Assembly (NCBI GenBank): GCA_025141015.1
Contig: CP081098.1
Span: forward strand, 2,052,501-2,116,500
Origin: Rhodobacteraceae bacterium M382
Lineage (GTDB): Bacteria > Pseudomonadota > Alphaproteobacteria > Rhodobacterales > Rhodobacteraceae
Length of the DNA stretch: 64,000 nucleotides
Reading direction: 5' to 3'
Shown here: in pieces, positions 35,116 through 43,587 of the stretch
Layout: each line of letters begins with the position of its first letter
How positions within the stretch are numbered: position 1 is the stretch's first letter
Position numbers and translations under genes: made by a program
Notes under the pieces: generated by a model
Database searches by the model: none
What the model was told of the DNA's origin: nothing
The model's input: only the letters and a program-made list of their open reading frames with translations

Positions 35116-35978
35116 GTCGCATCCTCCCTGTTCAACAGCGCGGTGAAACGCTCGATTTCTTCGGGTTTCATCTGATAGCAATGGTCAGCGTCCGGAAAAC
35201 GCCCTGACCGCACATCCTGGGCATAGGCAGCAAAGGCATCTGTCGCATCCTGGGCAAGGCTGGCATAGCGCTTGGCGAACTTGGGCTTGAACGTGTCAAA
35301 GGCCCCAAGCAGGTCGTAGCCATTAAGCAGCTGACAAGTGCCCGCCGCGCCAGCGCCGATGGAAAAGGTAAAGATGTCCACGGCCTCATCCACGGCCTTG
35401 CCGACCTCGTAAGGCATGGCTTCGATCTCAAGGCCGATGGCACCAGCCGCCTCTATCGCGCGCGCGTTCTCGACGATCTCCAACGCGGCCTCTGCCGTGC
35501 GGCCCTGCATCTTGAAACCGCCCATCTGATGGACCTTATGCGGCAACAGGCCGACATGGCTCATCACCGGCACGCCAGCATCGGCAACCGCGCGGATGAT
35601 ATGCGCACCTTCGCGGCCCAGTTGCAGCTTCAGTGCGTCCGCGCCGCTTGCTTTCATCATGCGCACCGCATTGGTAACCGCCAGCTCGGGCGTCGCGTAG
35701 GAGCCGTAGGGCATAGACACGAGGCACAGCGTATTGGGTGCCCCACGCCGAACCGCCTGAGTGTGCATGATCATCTGATCGACGGTCATCGCGAGGGTAT
35801 TTTCATGGCCATGCAACGTCATGCCCAGACTGTCGCCCACACCGACAATATCGACGCCTGCGCGTTCTGCCCATGTCGCGGTCAGCACTTCTCCGACGGC
35901 GACCATGACCAGCCGTTCGCCTGCGGCTTTCTTCTGCGCCAGCTCGGGCAGAGTCAGTTTTTGACGTGTCTCGGTCAT
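35112..35978 (-). CDS. PanB-family protein with altered metal-binding residues
   Basis: 288 residues from the ATG at 35978 (a longer frame to 36170 crosses the promoter region). The fold is that of ketopantoate hydroxymethyltransferase: VGVGDSLGMTLHGHENTLAM, MPYGSYATPELAV, GLLPHKVHQMGGFKMQGRT, IEAMP and SIGAGAAGTCQ. However, compared with E. coli PanB, D45 is kept (D49) while D84 is Ser (S88, VSMPYGSY) and E114 is Gln (Q119, LKLQLG). The base E181 is kept (E186). Two metal-ligand changes make normal pantothenate synthesis doubtful. Position beside a Rieske demethylase suggests a catabolic or one-carbon role. It could also still use a different folate or keto substrate. Confidence 0.75.
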   Translation of the reverse strand: MTETRQKLTLPELAQKKAAGERLVMVAVGEVLTATWAERAGVDIVGVGDSLGMTLHGHENTLAMTVDQMIMHTQAVRRGAPNTLCLVSMPYGSYATPELAVTNAVRMMKASGADALKLQLGREGAHIIRAVADAGVPVMSHVGLLPHKVHQMGGFKMQGRTAEAALEIVENARAIEAAGAIGLEIEAMPYEVGKAVDEAVDIFTFSIGAGAAGTCQLLNGYDLLGAFDTFKPKFAKRYASLAQDATDAFAAYAQDVRSGRFPDADHCYQMKPEEIERFTALLNREDAT

Positions 35979-36011
35979 CTGGCTCACTTGCGACAAGGGA
36001 GGGTTGCTTTT

Positions 36012-36031
36012 ATTGTTCCATTTGGAACAAT
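36012..36031. promoter_or_regulatory. Perfect palindrome in divergent promoter, likely MarR operator
   Basis: ATTGTTCCATTTGGAACAAT has 9-base arms (ATTGTTCCA/TGGAACAAT) around TT. It lies 34 bases before the PanB-like gene and 66 bases before marR, so one MarR dimer here could control both divergent operons. Confidence 0.75.
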
Positions 36032-36096
36032 ATGCGCAGCGAATGTGATCGCTGGCAATAGCAAATCCGGCAGGGAAAGAATCGACAGGCACAAAA

Positions 36097-36570
36097 ATGA
36101 CGGATGCAAACACCCCGGATCTGATGCAGATATTCGATACGATCGAATATCCCGAAGCCTTTCGGATCACCTATCTGGCCAATGCCATTGTGTTCCCGGC
36201 CTATGCCGATATCAAAAAGGACTTTGGCCTGGTGCGCGCGGAATACATCTTGCTGGCCTGCCTGTCGCACTTTGATGTTTTGACGGCGCAGGAGGTTGCC
36301 CGCATCTCTCGTCGTCCACGCAACACGATCAGTCGTGCGGTACACAGGATGCTTGTCGAGGGGTATCTTGACCGCGCACCCGATCCGCTTGATGGGCGTC
36401 AGGCTCGGCTGCGCATTACCCCCACGGGGCGCGAACTGCATGACAAGATATCCGGCTATCTCAGCCGCAGACAGGACGAGGTGTTGGGAAATCTCAACGC
36501 TGATGAACGCCGGTCTTTGACCCTTCTTCTGAAAAAGGTGGCCCTCTATGCCGCCAAGCTCGATAACTGA
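36097..36570 (+). CDS. MarR-family transcriptional regulator
   Basis: 157 residues with the winged-helix core: LTAQEVARISRRPRNTISRA, VHRMLVEGYLDRAPDPLDGR, QARLRITPTGREL (about 60-115). N-terminal and C-terminal helices form the dimer. It probably senses an aromatic or methylated ligand and controls the divergent Rieske/PanB operon and its own operon through the palindrome at 36012-36031. It is followed after 10 bases by the DmdA-like gene. Confidence 0.85.
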   Translation: MTDANTPDLMQIFDTIEYPEAFRITYLANAIVFPAYADIKKDFGLVRAEYILLACLSHFDVLTAQEVARISRRPRNTISRAVHRMLVEGYLDRAPDPLDGRQARLRITPTGRELHDKISGYLSRRQDEVLGNLNADERRSLTLLLKKVALYAAKLDN

Positions 36571-36580
36571 GGCGCTTGCT

Positions 36581-37684
36581 ATGGCTGAAATCGGACCCAA
36601 CACCCGTCTGCGGGTATCGCCTTTCTACGGGGCCACAATTCAGGCGGGGGTAACCGCCTTTTCTCCTTACAATTCGATGCTTATGCCGGTGTCCTATGGC
36701 GATCCGGATGCCGAGTACGACCGGCTGATGACCGGCGTTTCTCAATGGGATGTCAGCGTCGAGCGCCAGGTGGAAATCAAGGGTCCAGATGCCGGGCATC
36801 TGGTCCAGCTTATGTCCGTACGAGACCTTTCGACCATTGACGTTGGCAAGGGAAAATACATCCCGATGTGTGACCATCGCGGCGTGCTGATTAATGACCC
36901 TGTGGTCCTGAAGCACGAGGATGGGACCTTTTGGCTGTCGATTGGGGACAACAATATCCTGATGTGGGCCCGCGCCATTGCAGCCGAACGCGGCCTGAAG
37001 GTTGAGATTTGCGAGCCCGACGTTTCGCCCATGGCGGTTCAAGGCCCCAAGGCCGAGGATGTGGTCGCCGCAGTCTTTGGCGATTGGGTGCGGGCGCTGA
37101 AATACTTCTGGTTCGCCCCGGCGGAACTCAACGGCATCCCGCTGATCATCCAGCGGTCGGGCTATTCAAAGCAAGGCGGCTTCGAAATCTATCTCTGCGA
37201 CGGCTCTCGCGGGACTGAACTGTGGAACGTCGTCAAAGAGGCAGGGCAACCTTGGGGCATTGGCCCTGGTAATCCCAATCCGGTTGAACGGATCGAAAGC
37301 GGCCTGCTGTCCTATGGCGGCGACACCGACGATCAGACCAACCCGTTCGAGGTGCGGCTGGGTAAATACGTCGATCTTGACCTTGATGACGATGTGGTCG
37401 GCATCAAAGCCCTAAGACGGATAAAAGCCGAGGGGATCAAGCGCCGGCAATTGGGCATTGTGCTGGAGAATTCGGAACGCCACCCGGGTCACGCAATCTG
37501 GTATGACCTGCTGAAAGATGGCCAACGCATCGGGCACATGACCTGCGGAGCGTGGTCCCGCCGCGCGCAAACGATGATCGGCTTCGCTCTGGTGGACAGC
37601 GATTGCTGCGTGGGTGATGCCGTCGAAGTCGAGCGCGGGGCGTATATGGATCGCGCCAGCCTCTGCGACCTTCCATTCTTCTAA
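36581..37684 (+). CDS. DmdA-like GcvT-family, folate-dependent demethylase
   Basis: 367 residues from the ATG at 36581 (GAGG upstream); an ATG at 36548 inside marR is less likely. The GcvT fold is clear: SQWDVSVERQVEIKGPDAGH, VQGPKAEDVV, IQRSGYSKQGGFEIYL, ERIESGLLSYGGDTDDQTNP and the GKYVDLDLDDDVVGIKAL region. These segments closely parallel DMSP demethylase DmdA of roseobacters, which transfers a methyl group to tetrahydrofolate. The related LigM (about 470 residues) is longer. Here the neighbours are an aromatic Rieske demethylase and a PanB homologue, so the substrate may be a different methylated compound. Assignment to DmdA proper needs phylogeny. Confidence 0.75.
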   Translation: MAEIGPNTRLRVSPFYGATIQAGVTAFSPYNSMLMPVSYGDPDAEYDRLMTGVSQWDVSVERQVEIKGPDAGHLVQLMSVRDLSTIDVGKGKYIPMCDHRGVLINDPVVLKHEDGTFWLSIGDNNILMWARAIAAERGLKVEICEPDVSPMAVQGPKAEDVVAAVFGDWVRALKYFWFAPAELNGIPLIIQRSGYSKQGGFEIYLCDGSRGTELWNVVKEAGQPWGIGPGNPNPVERIESGLLSYGGDTDDQTNPFEVRLGKYVDLDLDDDVVGIKALRRIKAEGIKRRQLGIVLENSERHPGHAIWYDLLKDGQRIGHMTCGAWSRRAQTMIGFALVDSDCCVGDAVEVERGAYMDRASLCDLPFF

Positions 37685-37769
37685 TGCTGAAAGAGCAATG
37701 TCTCCTCCGACGGGCCGCACCGCAGCGTTTGAGAACCCTATCGAAGGCAGCTAAGGGCCGTTCGCGCGA

Positions 37770-37868
37770 CTTTGCAAAGGTCGCTATTGCACACAGCAGC
37801 CATTGACGGCCGGAAAGGCATCCAGGGTTCGTGCCGATGTGGCTGGTTCCAGCCCAAAGGGGATATGC
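37770..37868. repeat. Dispersed intergenic repeat, copy A2
   Basis: Lies in the 350-base gap before the reverse transcriptase gene. It shares CTTTGCAAAG, GCAGCCATTGACGGCC, GGCATCCAGGG and CGATGTGGCTGGTTCCAG with copies A1 and A3, with scattered differences and a short gap. After it, GAGCTGCCATTCGCCGCA at 37888 resembles part of the B family. Confidence 0.8.
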
Positions 37869-38034
37869 TTGATCTACCCATCGAGCGGTGAGCTGCCATT
37901 CGCCGCATCTTGCGCCAATGGCGACTGTGCGAACTTTCCCACCATTTTGTCCGCGATAATATACTCCTGCAATAGCATTGAAGCCTTTCGCCTTTTGCGA
38001 TTACCTGCAATCAGACTATTCAAGGAATGGATGA

Positions 38035-39729
38035 GTGTTCAGTGATACTTTAAGGCGCGCATTGCTGTCGAAGGGCTATTTTCCAAAAGAACTACCACCG
38101 GTGTTCACAACCGAAGATTTTGGCGAACATTCTGCTGATGTCCTGAAAACATGGGAGACTGACAAGGTTTTCAAGATCGACGTGAAGTCGCTTGGGAAGA
38201 CCCCCCAAAAAAACAAACGCCGCAACGCCCACACTTACAAGCTGAGTAGCGCTGAGGCGGAGGTTCTTTCAAAACCCAAACGGGGGTATGAACGTAGGAA
38301 CCTGCACATCACCCACCCGGTTCCGCAGGCGTTGCTGGTCAGTGAAATATCTGAAAATTGGAAAGCAATTCAGAAATGGCTTTCCAGGCAAACCTTTTCG
38401 ATTGACGAGATACTCATATCAGAGGATTATGATCGGGCAATCAAAGATATTAATTTCCGCGCACACCGCGAGAAGTCATTCTATCTTGAGGCGATCTCAG
38501 ATTGGTTGGTTAAAACTGACATCACGAGATTTTATCCCACAATTTATACGCATTCCATACCATGGGCCGCCTATGGAAAGGAGCGGGTCAAGAGCGACAT
38601 GGACTACTACAAGGGGTCCTTTGCAGATCGCATCGATGTCTTGGTTCGCGCATGCAACAGGAATCAGACAATCGGCATCCCGATTGGGCCTGAAACTTCC
38701 AGGATCATCGCTGAAGTTATTTCGTCACGCATAGATATGGACTTCCATGCTCACGAGCTTGAGCTTTCGGATCTTAGCGTAGATAGGCTCCAAGATGATT
38801 GGAATGTCGGCACGAAAACCCTCGAACAGGCAGAGGATGTGATTACGTGTATAAGCTCCATTTATAGAGCTTACGGACTTGAGATAAACGGAAGCAAAAC
38901 TTCTATTGAACACATCGTTGCATCCAAACGGAAAAACTGGCTATCAGAGATCGGTTCGTTCTTGTCTCATCACAACGGATCCTTGCGTGGAGCAAGACTC
39001 CGTGAGTTCATCACCATGAGCTTGCGACTGCAATCTGAACATCAATCTGACCCTGTAGTCAGTTACGCTCTGTCGGTCATCGAGCGCGCGGGGATGACGA
39101 ACCCAGACATTCGTGAGATTGAGAGCTTCCTCTTGCAGGCAGCGGTCATTGCACCAGGCTCAATGGATAAGATTTGCCGCATAATTCTCAACATTCAGCA
39201 CGCGACAGGAGCGATTTCGGCAAAGAGAATTGGGCGGCGCTTCGCATTCCTGGCCGAGAGGAACCTGGAAAAGGGTCACCATTTTGAGGTCATTTGGCTT
39301 CTCTACACTCTTAGAGGGTTGAAGCGACCGTTCGAAGCAAGGAAGCTTTGCAGCCTTTCTGAAAATGCGTCTTCAAGTGCAATTGCCCTTCTTCTCTTGG
39401 ATATGAAACAAATGGGGATGGGTATTGGAACGCTCCCGCAAGCAGAATGGGAAAACCAAATTTCATCATCGAGCGTGCTGCAAGACTGGTCATGGCTTCT
39501 TGCATATGAAGGGTTCAGGAAGGGATGGCTGCACGACACCAAGGGAATTTTGAAAGAGCCCTTCTTCGCGGCCATGGATGAAAGAGACATCGTTTTTTAC
39601 GATCCAAAGCGGAACATCCCAACTTCTCGTAGCGTACTGAAGAAGGCGTCGAAGCTTAGGAGACGGCAGTCGCATGAGATGAGGGCGTTTTTTGCAGCAA
39701 TCCGTGGGGAAGTCTTTGATGAGTACTGA
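38035..39729 (+). CDS. Reverse transcriptase of probable defence (DRT/Abi-like) type
   Basis: 564 residues; GTG start at 38035 with AAGGA upstream. RT motif A is TDITRFYPTIYTHSIPWAAY (D162) and motif B is GIPIGPETSRIIAEVISSRI (about 214-233). The active-site motif that is normally YxDD reads RLQDDWNVG (D254, D255), so both Asp remain but Tyr is Leu. Motif D-like YGLEINGSKTSIE follows. Residues about 290-520 form a helical C-terminal region. No maturase or integron-associated features, no group II intron RNA and no retron msr/msd were seen. Defence-associated RTs have this architecture. The subtype is not assigned. It is a single gene bracketed by two A-family repeats. Confidence 0.75.
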   Translation: MFSDTLRRALLSKGYFPKELPPVFTTEDFGEHSADVLKTWETDKVFKIDVKSLGKTPQKNKRRNAHTYKLSSAEAEVLSKPKRGYERRNLHITHPVPQALLVSEISENWKAIQKWLSRQTFSIDEILISEDYDRAIKDINFRAHREKSFYLEAISDWLVKTDITRFYPTIYTHSIPWAAYGKERVKSDMDYYKGSFADRIDVLVRACNRNQTIGIPIGPETSRIIAEVISSRIDMDFHAHELELSDLSVDRLQDDWNVGTKTLEQAEDVITCISSIYRAYGLEINGSKTSIEHIVASKRKNWLSEIGSFLSHHNGSLRGARLREFITMSLRLQSEHQSDPVVSYALSVIERAGMTNPDIREIESFLLQAAVIAPGSMDKICRIILNIQHATGAISAKRIGRRFAFLAERNLEKGHHFEVIWLLYTLRGLKRPFEARKLCSLSENASSSAIALLLLDMKQMGMGIGTLPQAEWENQISSSSVLQDWSWLLAYEGFRKGWLHDTKGILKEPFFAAMDERDIVFYDPKRNIPTSRSVLKKASKLRRRQSHEMRAFFAAIRGEVFDEY

Positions 39730-39851
39730 CTGAGGCAGCTCAATGAATGGTTGCCTATAGGAGCAAAGCAGATAAGCGATGTCCGTGTTGGCTTGCACAC
39801 CAATCAGTGAGGCACGACACTGCGAATGTCAGCTCTGAGCTGTTGGCCAAG

Positions 39852-39950
39852 CTTTGCAAGCTCCACTACCTGCGCACAGCAGGCATTGACGGCCAGAACA
39901 GTATCTTGGGCTTGGGGCGATGTGGCTGGTTACGGCCCGAAGGAGATGTT
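39852..39950. repeat. Dispersed intergenic repeat, copy A3
   Basis: Lies in the gene-free stretch 39730-40114. It shares GCTTTGCAAG, CACTACCTGCGCACAGCAGG, CATTGACGGCCAGAACAG and GGCGATGTGGCTGGTTACGG with A1 and A2, same orientation. With A2 it brackets the reverse transcriptase gene at a distance of about 2.1 kb. Confidence 0.8.
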
Positions 39951-40114
39951 CATTCCAGTTGCAGTATGGCTGGCCGCCAGGGCGGAGAGCGTGCATTCTC
40001 GGCACCTGCATCGGAAATGTTTCGTTCGGGTAAAGCCGATGATCATTCGCAGACACTGAACAGCCACTTTCGGATGCCAGCCATAGCCAGCGCCGCTGTC
40101 AGTGACGATAGGAC

Positions 40115-40414
40115 CTATGTGTCCAGACCTGCTTGGTCCCCATGCGCAATCCGCCTGTTTTCGATATACATGATCTCAAACCGCGGCACGTTTGGCGGGA
40201 ATTTGATATTTTTGATGCCTGGCACTTCCGGGGCCGCAAAGCGTTCTTGCAGCCCGTTCAGTGGTAAATCCCGATCCCGCTCAGCAATCTCTGCCACGCC
40301 TTAAGGCCAAAGAAAACTGCTTCTGCCGGATCCAGCCCACGCGCGATTGGTCACCATGGTTGTTGGGCTGAATGCGGCAGCACAGCCAAGATATTTGCGC
40401 CTGTTGGTATTCAT
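40115..40414 (-). pseudogene. Broken exported protein gene after cytochrome b561
   Basis: The ATG at 40414 overlaps the cytochrome b561 stop (ATGA) and begins a twin-arginine-like signal (MNTNRRKYLGCAAAFSPTTM, ending NRAWAG). The frame stops after 37 residues at about 40302. Directly after, another frame (to 40115) encodes VAEIAERDRDLPLNGLQERF, then AAPEVPGIKNIKFPPNVPRF and EIMYIENRRIAHGDQ, which looks like the C-terminal part of a real protein. The two parts probably come from one exported protein that lost its middle by deletion. The family is not recognised. Confidence 0.5.
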
Positions 40415-40950
40415 TTGAACATCATTCTTCCAAGTACATCATGTCCCTCTAGACGGTGTTTGACGACTGCGGCGATGTGAAGGACCACGACTGCCAGAAG
40501 GGTATAGGCAAGCCAGCGGTGAAGGTTTTCGCTCGTAGTTTCGATATTAAAGCCCCAGAGAATTTCAGCTGTCGGGAAGATTTTGGGCATGGGCAGGCCG
40601 AACCATTTTACGCCATGCCCCCCTAGGTCCACCTCGGCCCAGCCCAAAAACAAGACTGCGACAGGCAATGCATATAGCGCCAGGTGACCCAGATGAGAGC
40701 CAGTCTTTTCCCACGTGCTCAGAGCCGCCAAAGGGGGAGGAGCAGGGGTTGTCACGCGGACGACAATCCGCATCGCCAACAGCATGGCCATCGTCACACC
40801 CAGCGATATGTGAAAACCGAACAAAAACTCTTGTAGCGCAGAGTCATCAGCGACGACGGACGTCATTGCAAAACCAGAGATCCACATGACCAAGAAGCCG
40901 ACAGCCATGAGCCAATGCAAGAGTCGTGCAGATAAACTGTAGTGATCCAT
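40411..40950 (-). CDS. Cytochrome b561 family protein
   Basis: 179 residues from the ATG at 40950. Four membrane helices hold the haem-ligand histidines in LLHWLMAVGFLVMW, FGFHISLGVTMAMLL, GSHLGHLALYALPVAV and ENLHRWLAYTLLAVVVLHIA. Such proteins pass electrons between quinone and periplasmic partners. It was apparently cotranscribed with the exported protein that is now broken, its likely partner. A LytTR membrane regulator is encoded divergently 157 bases away. Confidence 0.85.
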   Translation of the reverse strand: MDHYSLSARLLHWLMAVGFLVMWISGFAMTSVVADDSALQEFLFGFHISLGVTMAMLLAMRIVVRVTTPAPPPLAALSTWEKTGSHLGHLALYALPVAVLFLGWAEVDLGGHGVKWFGLPMPKIFPTAEILWGFNIETTSENLHRWLAYTLLAVVVLHIAAVVKHRLEGHDVLGRMMFK

Positions 40951-41107
40951 TTCAGTATCCAATTTCAAACCTGAAAGTGATTTGCTGGACGGAGGCAAGG
41001 TTCTCCAGCGCAGATGCGTGAAAGGAACGGTTTCTGCGTTGACGGCAGCCGGGTTTTCGCGAACGGTCGTTTCTCGACCACTTACGAAGACGCTGTTAGC
41101 ATCCCCC

Positions 41108-41911
41108 ATGACATTGAATGATACCGCCCTCACAAAAGCACTTGTAAAGAATCTTTTTGCAGTCTCTTTGATTGGTGCAGGCTTTGTGCTGGCCTTGGAG
41201 CCTAGCCACACAGAGGATCTGCCTGTGATTGCTGCGTATGGGTTGTGGGTTAGCCATTTCTTTGTGGCGTCCACGATGTTTGTCTTTGGTGCCAACGTTC
41301 TCAACAGGCTAGGTTGCTGGGATCCAATTTCGAAATTGGCATCCGCTATAATTTTGCCGCCGCTTTTTGCTTTGGTGTCACTCGGATTGGACTATGGGTT
41401 CGGCAAGGCAGATGAAGAAATCTTGTCGGCGCAACCGCCCATGACAATCTTCTTGAGCGAGGTCGTGGCCGTCGCTCCGATGTGCCTTGCGGTTTCGCTG
41501 GTGGTGACGCTCATTCTACGCTACGCCGCTTTGCCAAAAGCTGCGGAACAGTTAAGGAAACCGTCGGATTCAGAGGAGGCAGGCCCCCCGCTGAACAGCC
41601 TGATCCCCTCAATTCCCCCGTCTCTGGGGAATGATATTATTCGTATGCATGCACAGGATCACTATGTGCAGATCGTCACGACCAAGGGCAGTTCTTTGCT
41701 CACTGAGCAATTTGGTGACTGCGTTGAAAAACTAAAAAAACTGGATGGTATGCAATGCCATCGGTCACATTGGATCTGCCTTGGGCATGCCAGAGACGTG
41801 ACACGCAAAGGCAGCTCCTACACGTGCACGTTAAGCAACGGAGATCAAATACCCGTTAGCAGAAGGCGGTATTCCGAGTTGAAAGCACGGCATGGCTTTG
41901 GCCCGAAATAA
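41108..41911 (+). CDS. Membrane-bound LytTR-domain regulator
   Basis: 267 residues from the ATG at 41108; the frame is open upstream but without a site. Four membrane helices (about 12-145) precede a LytTR DNA-binding domain (about 175-265): DIIRMHAQDHYVQIVTTKGS, QFGDCVEKLKKLDGMQCHRS, HWICLGHARDV and IPVSRRRYSEL. Membrane-LytTR proteins regulate nearby genes in response to membrane or redox signals. The divergent cytochrome b561 gene is the likely target. Confidence 0.8.
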   Translation: MTLNDTALTKALVKNLFAVSLIGAGFVLALEPSHTEDLPVIAAYGLWVSHFFVASTMFVFGANVLNRLGCWDPISKLASAIILPPLFALVSLGLDYGFGKADEEILSAQPPMTIFLSEVVAVAPMCLAVSLVVTLILRYAALPKAAEQLRKPSDSEEAGPPLNSLIPSIPPSLGNDIIRMHAQDHYVQIVTTKGSSLLTEQFGDCVEKLKKLDGMQCHRSHWICLGHARDVTRKGSSYTCTLSNGDQIPVSRRRYSELKARHGFGPK

Positions 41912-42146
41912 TAATTCATGTTGAAGGCGGCAAGTTGGGAAATCGCCGCGCTTTGCCCGATCAATGAACCTATGATTTCCCGCATGTCGCGAATATCGGC
42001 TTTGACAGTGCAGCGCAGCATACGGTTGCCCCATCAAAAAGGTGGCTATGGGCCGCCTGAGGCAGCGGCCCATGATGTTAGATTTTTCTGGCTTTCGAGA
42101 TCGTCAAAGTGCCGTCTAGTTCGGCGTACCGAAGGCCTCGGGCCGT

Positions 42147-42539
42147 TCATTCACTTAGTGGATGCAGGAAAATTGCTTCTCGCAATACTTGCCAACGACC
42201 GTCCTGATATCGCCATTCGATGTTGCACAACAGGTTCATTTCTTGGCCATTCATGCCGCTATGTTTACGGGTGAGAACGCAGGTACCGGTCTCTCCCAAA
42301 ACATGAAAGTCATGCCAGTCCGCCCAGGTGTTGAGCTGTGTTTTGCCCTCTTCGGCCTGCTTGCGGAAATGTGTGATGAATTCTTGCTTGGTGTAGGTGA
42401 CCACAGACCTATCTGGCATCACCAGTGTGGTGTGAAAATCATCGTGGTAGATGCTTTCCAACGCATCCACATCGAAATTCGTGGCGCGGTCGATCAACTG
42501 GTCCATGGCGGCGCGGATGTCAGCGGTTGTATGTGTCAT
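42147..42539 (-). CDS. SnoaL/NTF2-like protein (DUF4440 type)
   Basis: 130 residues with the NTF2-like cone pattern: IRAAMDQLIDRATNFDVDAL, ESIYHDDFHTTLVMPDRSVV, QEFITHFRKQ and the C-terminal strand NLLCNIEWRYQDGRWQVLRE. Members are small enzymes or binding proteins of varied role. It lies 42 bases after the MBL hydrolase gene on the same strand, so they probably share a transcript. No catalytic residues can be assigned. Confidence 0.7.
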   Translation of the reverse strand: MTHTTADIRAAMDQLIDRATNFDVDALESIYHDDFHTTLVMPDRSVVTYTKQEFITHFRKQAEEGKTQLNTWADWHDFHVLGETGTCVLTRKHSGMNGQEMNLLCNIEWRYQDGRWQVLREAIFLHPLSE

Positions 42540-42581
42540 TGTGGGGATCTTTCTCGATTTTTACGGCGAATGTATTTGGCG

Positions 42582-43484
42582 TCAGGAAAGTGGATGAAAC
42601 ACAAAGCCGTCGCCGCTTTGTGCGGTCTTTCCAATGCCGGGATAGACCAGGTGGGTTGCAGCAAAGAGGCCCTGATTGTTGGCAAGCTGGTTGAGCAAGG
42701 CCATGCGCGTTTCGACCGCCTGTGCAGGGTCAATGTCCAACACATACGTGATATCGGGGGCGGCGAATTGCAGAGCTTCGGACAGGATCGCATCTGCGAT
42801 GATCAACAACTCGCTCCCGCCCCCTGAAATACGGACACCGCTATGTCCGGGCGTGTGGCCGGGCAGTGGCAGCAAGGTCAGCCCGCTCCCTAGGTCGGTT
42901 TCGCCACTGTAAAGAGACAATCGATCGGCAATCGGCGCGATGATGGCCTGTTGCCCTTCGATGATGTCGCGCATCTCTGCGGGCATTTTGTTCACAAGGT
43001 CCGCATCCATCCAGAAATCCCATTCTGCCTGCGCCATATGGAGCGTCGCGTTTCTGTAACCACCGGCATCAGGACCGGATAGACCCCCAATGTGATCACC
43101 GTGCATATGAGTTATGATGATGTCGGTGATGTCTGTTTTTGCGATACCGCGGGCCATCAAAAGCGCCTCAAGTTTGCCAACACCGGGGTAAAGAGGGCCC
43201 GCGCCAGTATCAATCAGGATCAACCGGTCGCCACTGTGTACAAGCCATTGATTTGCGCCAATTTCGATCTCATCGCCAATGGTGCCAAGAGCCTCTGGGC
43301 TGGCATTCGGAAACCAGCCTGCTGGAATGTTGAACGTGCCATCAGACAGGCTGGACACCGCGATGTCACCAAGGGTCAGGGTCGCAAGCTCTCCGGCAAA
43401 GCTGGCGCTGGGAATGGCTGCGGTGCCAGCCGTTGCGGCCAATGTCAGCATGACCTCGCGGCGATCAAGAATGAGGGTTGTCAT
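42582..43484 (-). CDS. Exported metallo-beta-lactamase-fold hydrolase
   Basis: 300 residues. A twin-arginine-type signal is likely (DRREVMLTLAATAGTAAIPS, cleavage near ASFAG). The zinc motif is HMHGDH (H126, H128, D130, H131), with further ligands in GHTPGHSG and the late HLVYPG. The fold and length fit YtnP-like and lactonase-like MBL hydrolases. An acyl-homoserine-lactone lactonase role is possible, but motif alone does not decide it. It is divergent from a GlxA-type regulator with 103 bases between starts, so that protein probably controls it. Confidence 0.75.
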   Translation of the reverse strand: MTTLILDRREVMLTLAATAGTAAIPSASFAGELATLTLGDIAVSSLSDGTFNIPAGWFPNASPEALGTIGDEIEIGANQWLVHSGDRLILIDTGAGPLYPGVGKLEALLMARGIAKTDITDIIITHMHGDHIGGLSGPDAGGYRNATLHMAQAEWDFWMDADLVNKMPAEMRDIIEGQQAIIAPIADRLSLYSGETDLGSGLTLLPLPGHTPGHSGVRISGGGSELLIIADAILSEALQFAAPDITYVLDIDPAQAVETRMALLNQLANNQGLFAATHLVYPGIGKTAQSGDGFVFHPLS

Positions 43485-43587
43485 CGTGCTTCCTTCTTTT
43501 TCCTGAAAAAGAACTAAGAGCGGGCCGCCTTGATCGCGATTGGCGAATGTGACAATTAGATGGTCATATCAGACAAAAGGTGCTGTC

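Noticed and set aside
41912-42146. Short frames between the LytTR gene and the NTF2-like gene
   Set aside because: Convergent intergenic space; frames overlap neighbours or lack starts and sites.
42582-43484. Quorum-quenching lactonase call for the exported MBL hydrolase
   Set aside because: The HxHxDH motif is shared by many MBL families; nothing specific to acyl-homoserine-lactone lactonases could be shown, so only the fold is called.
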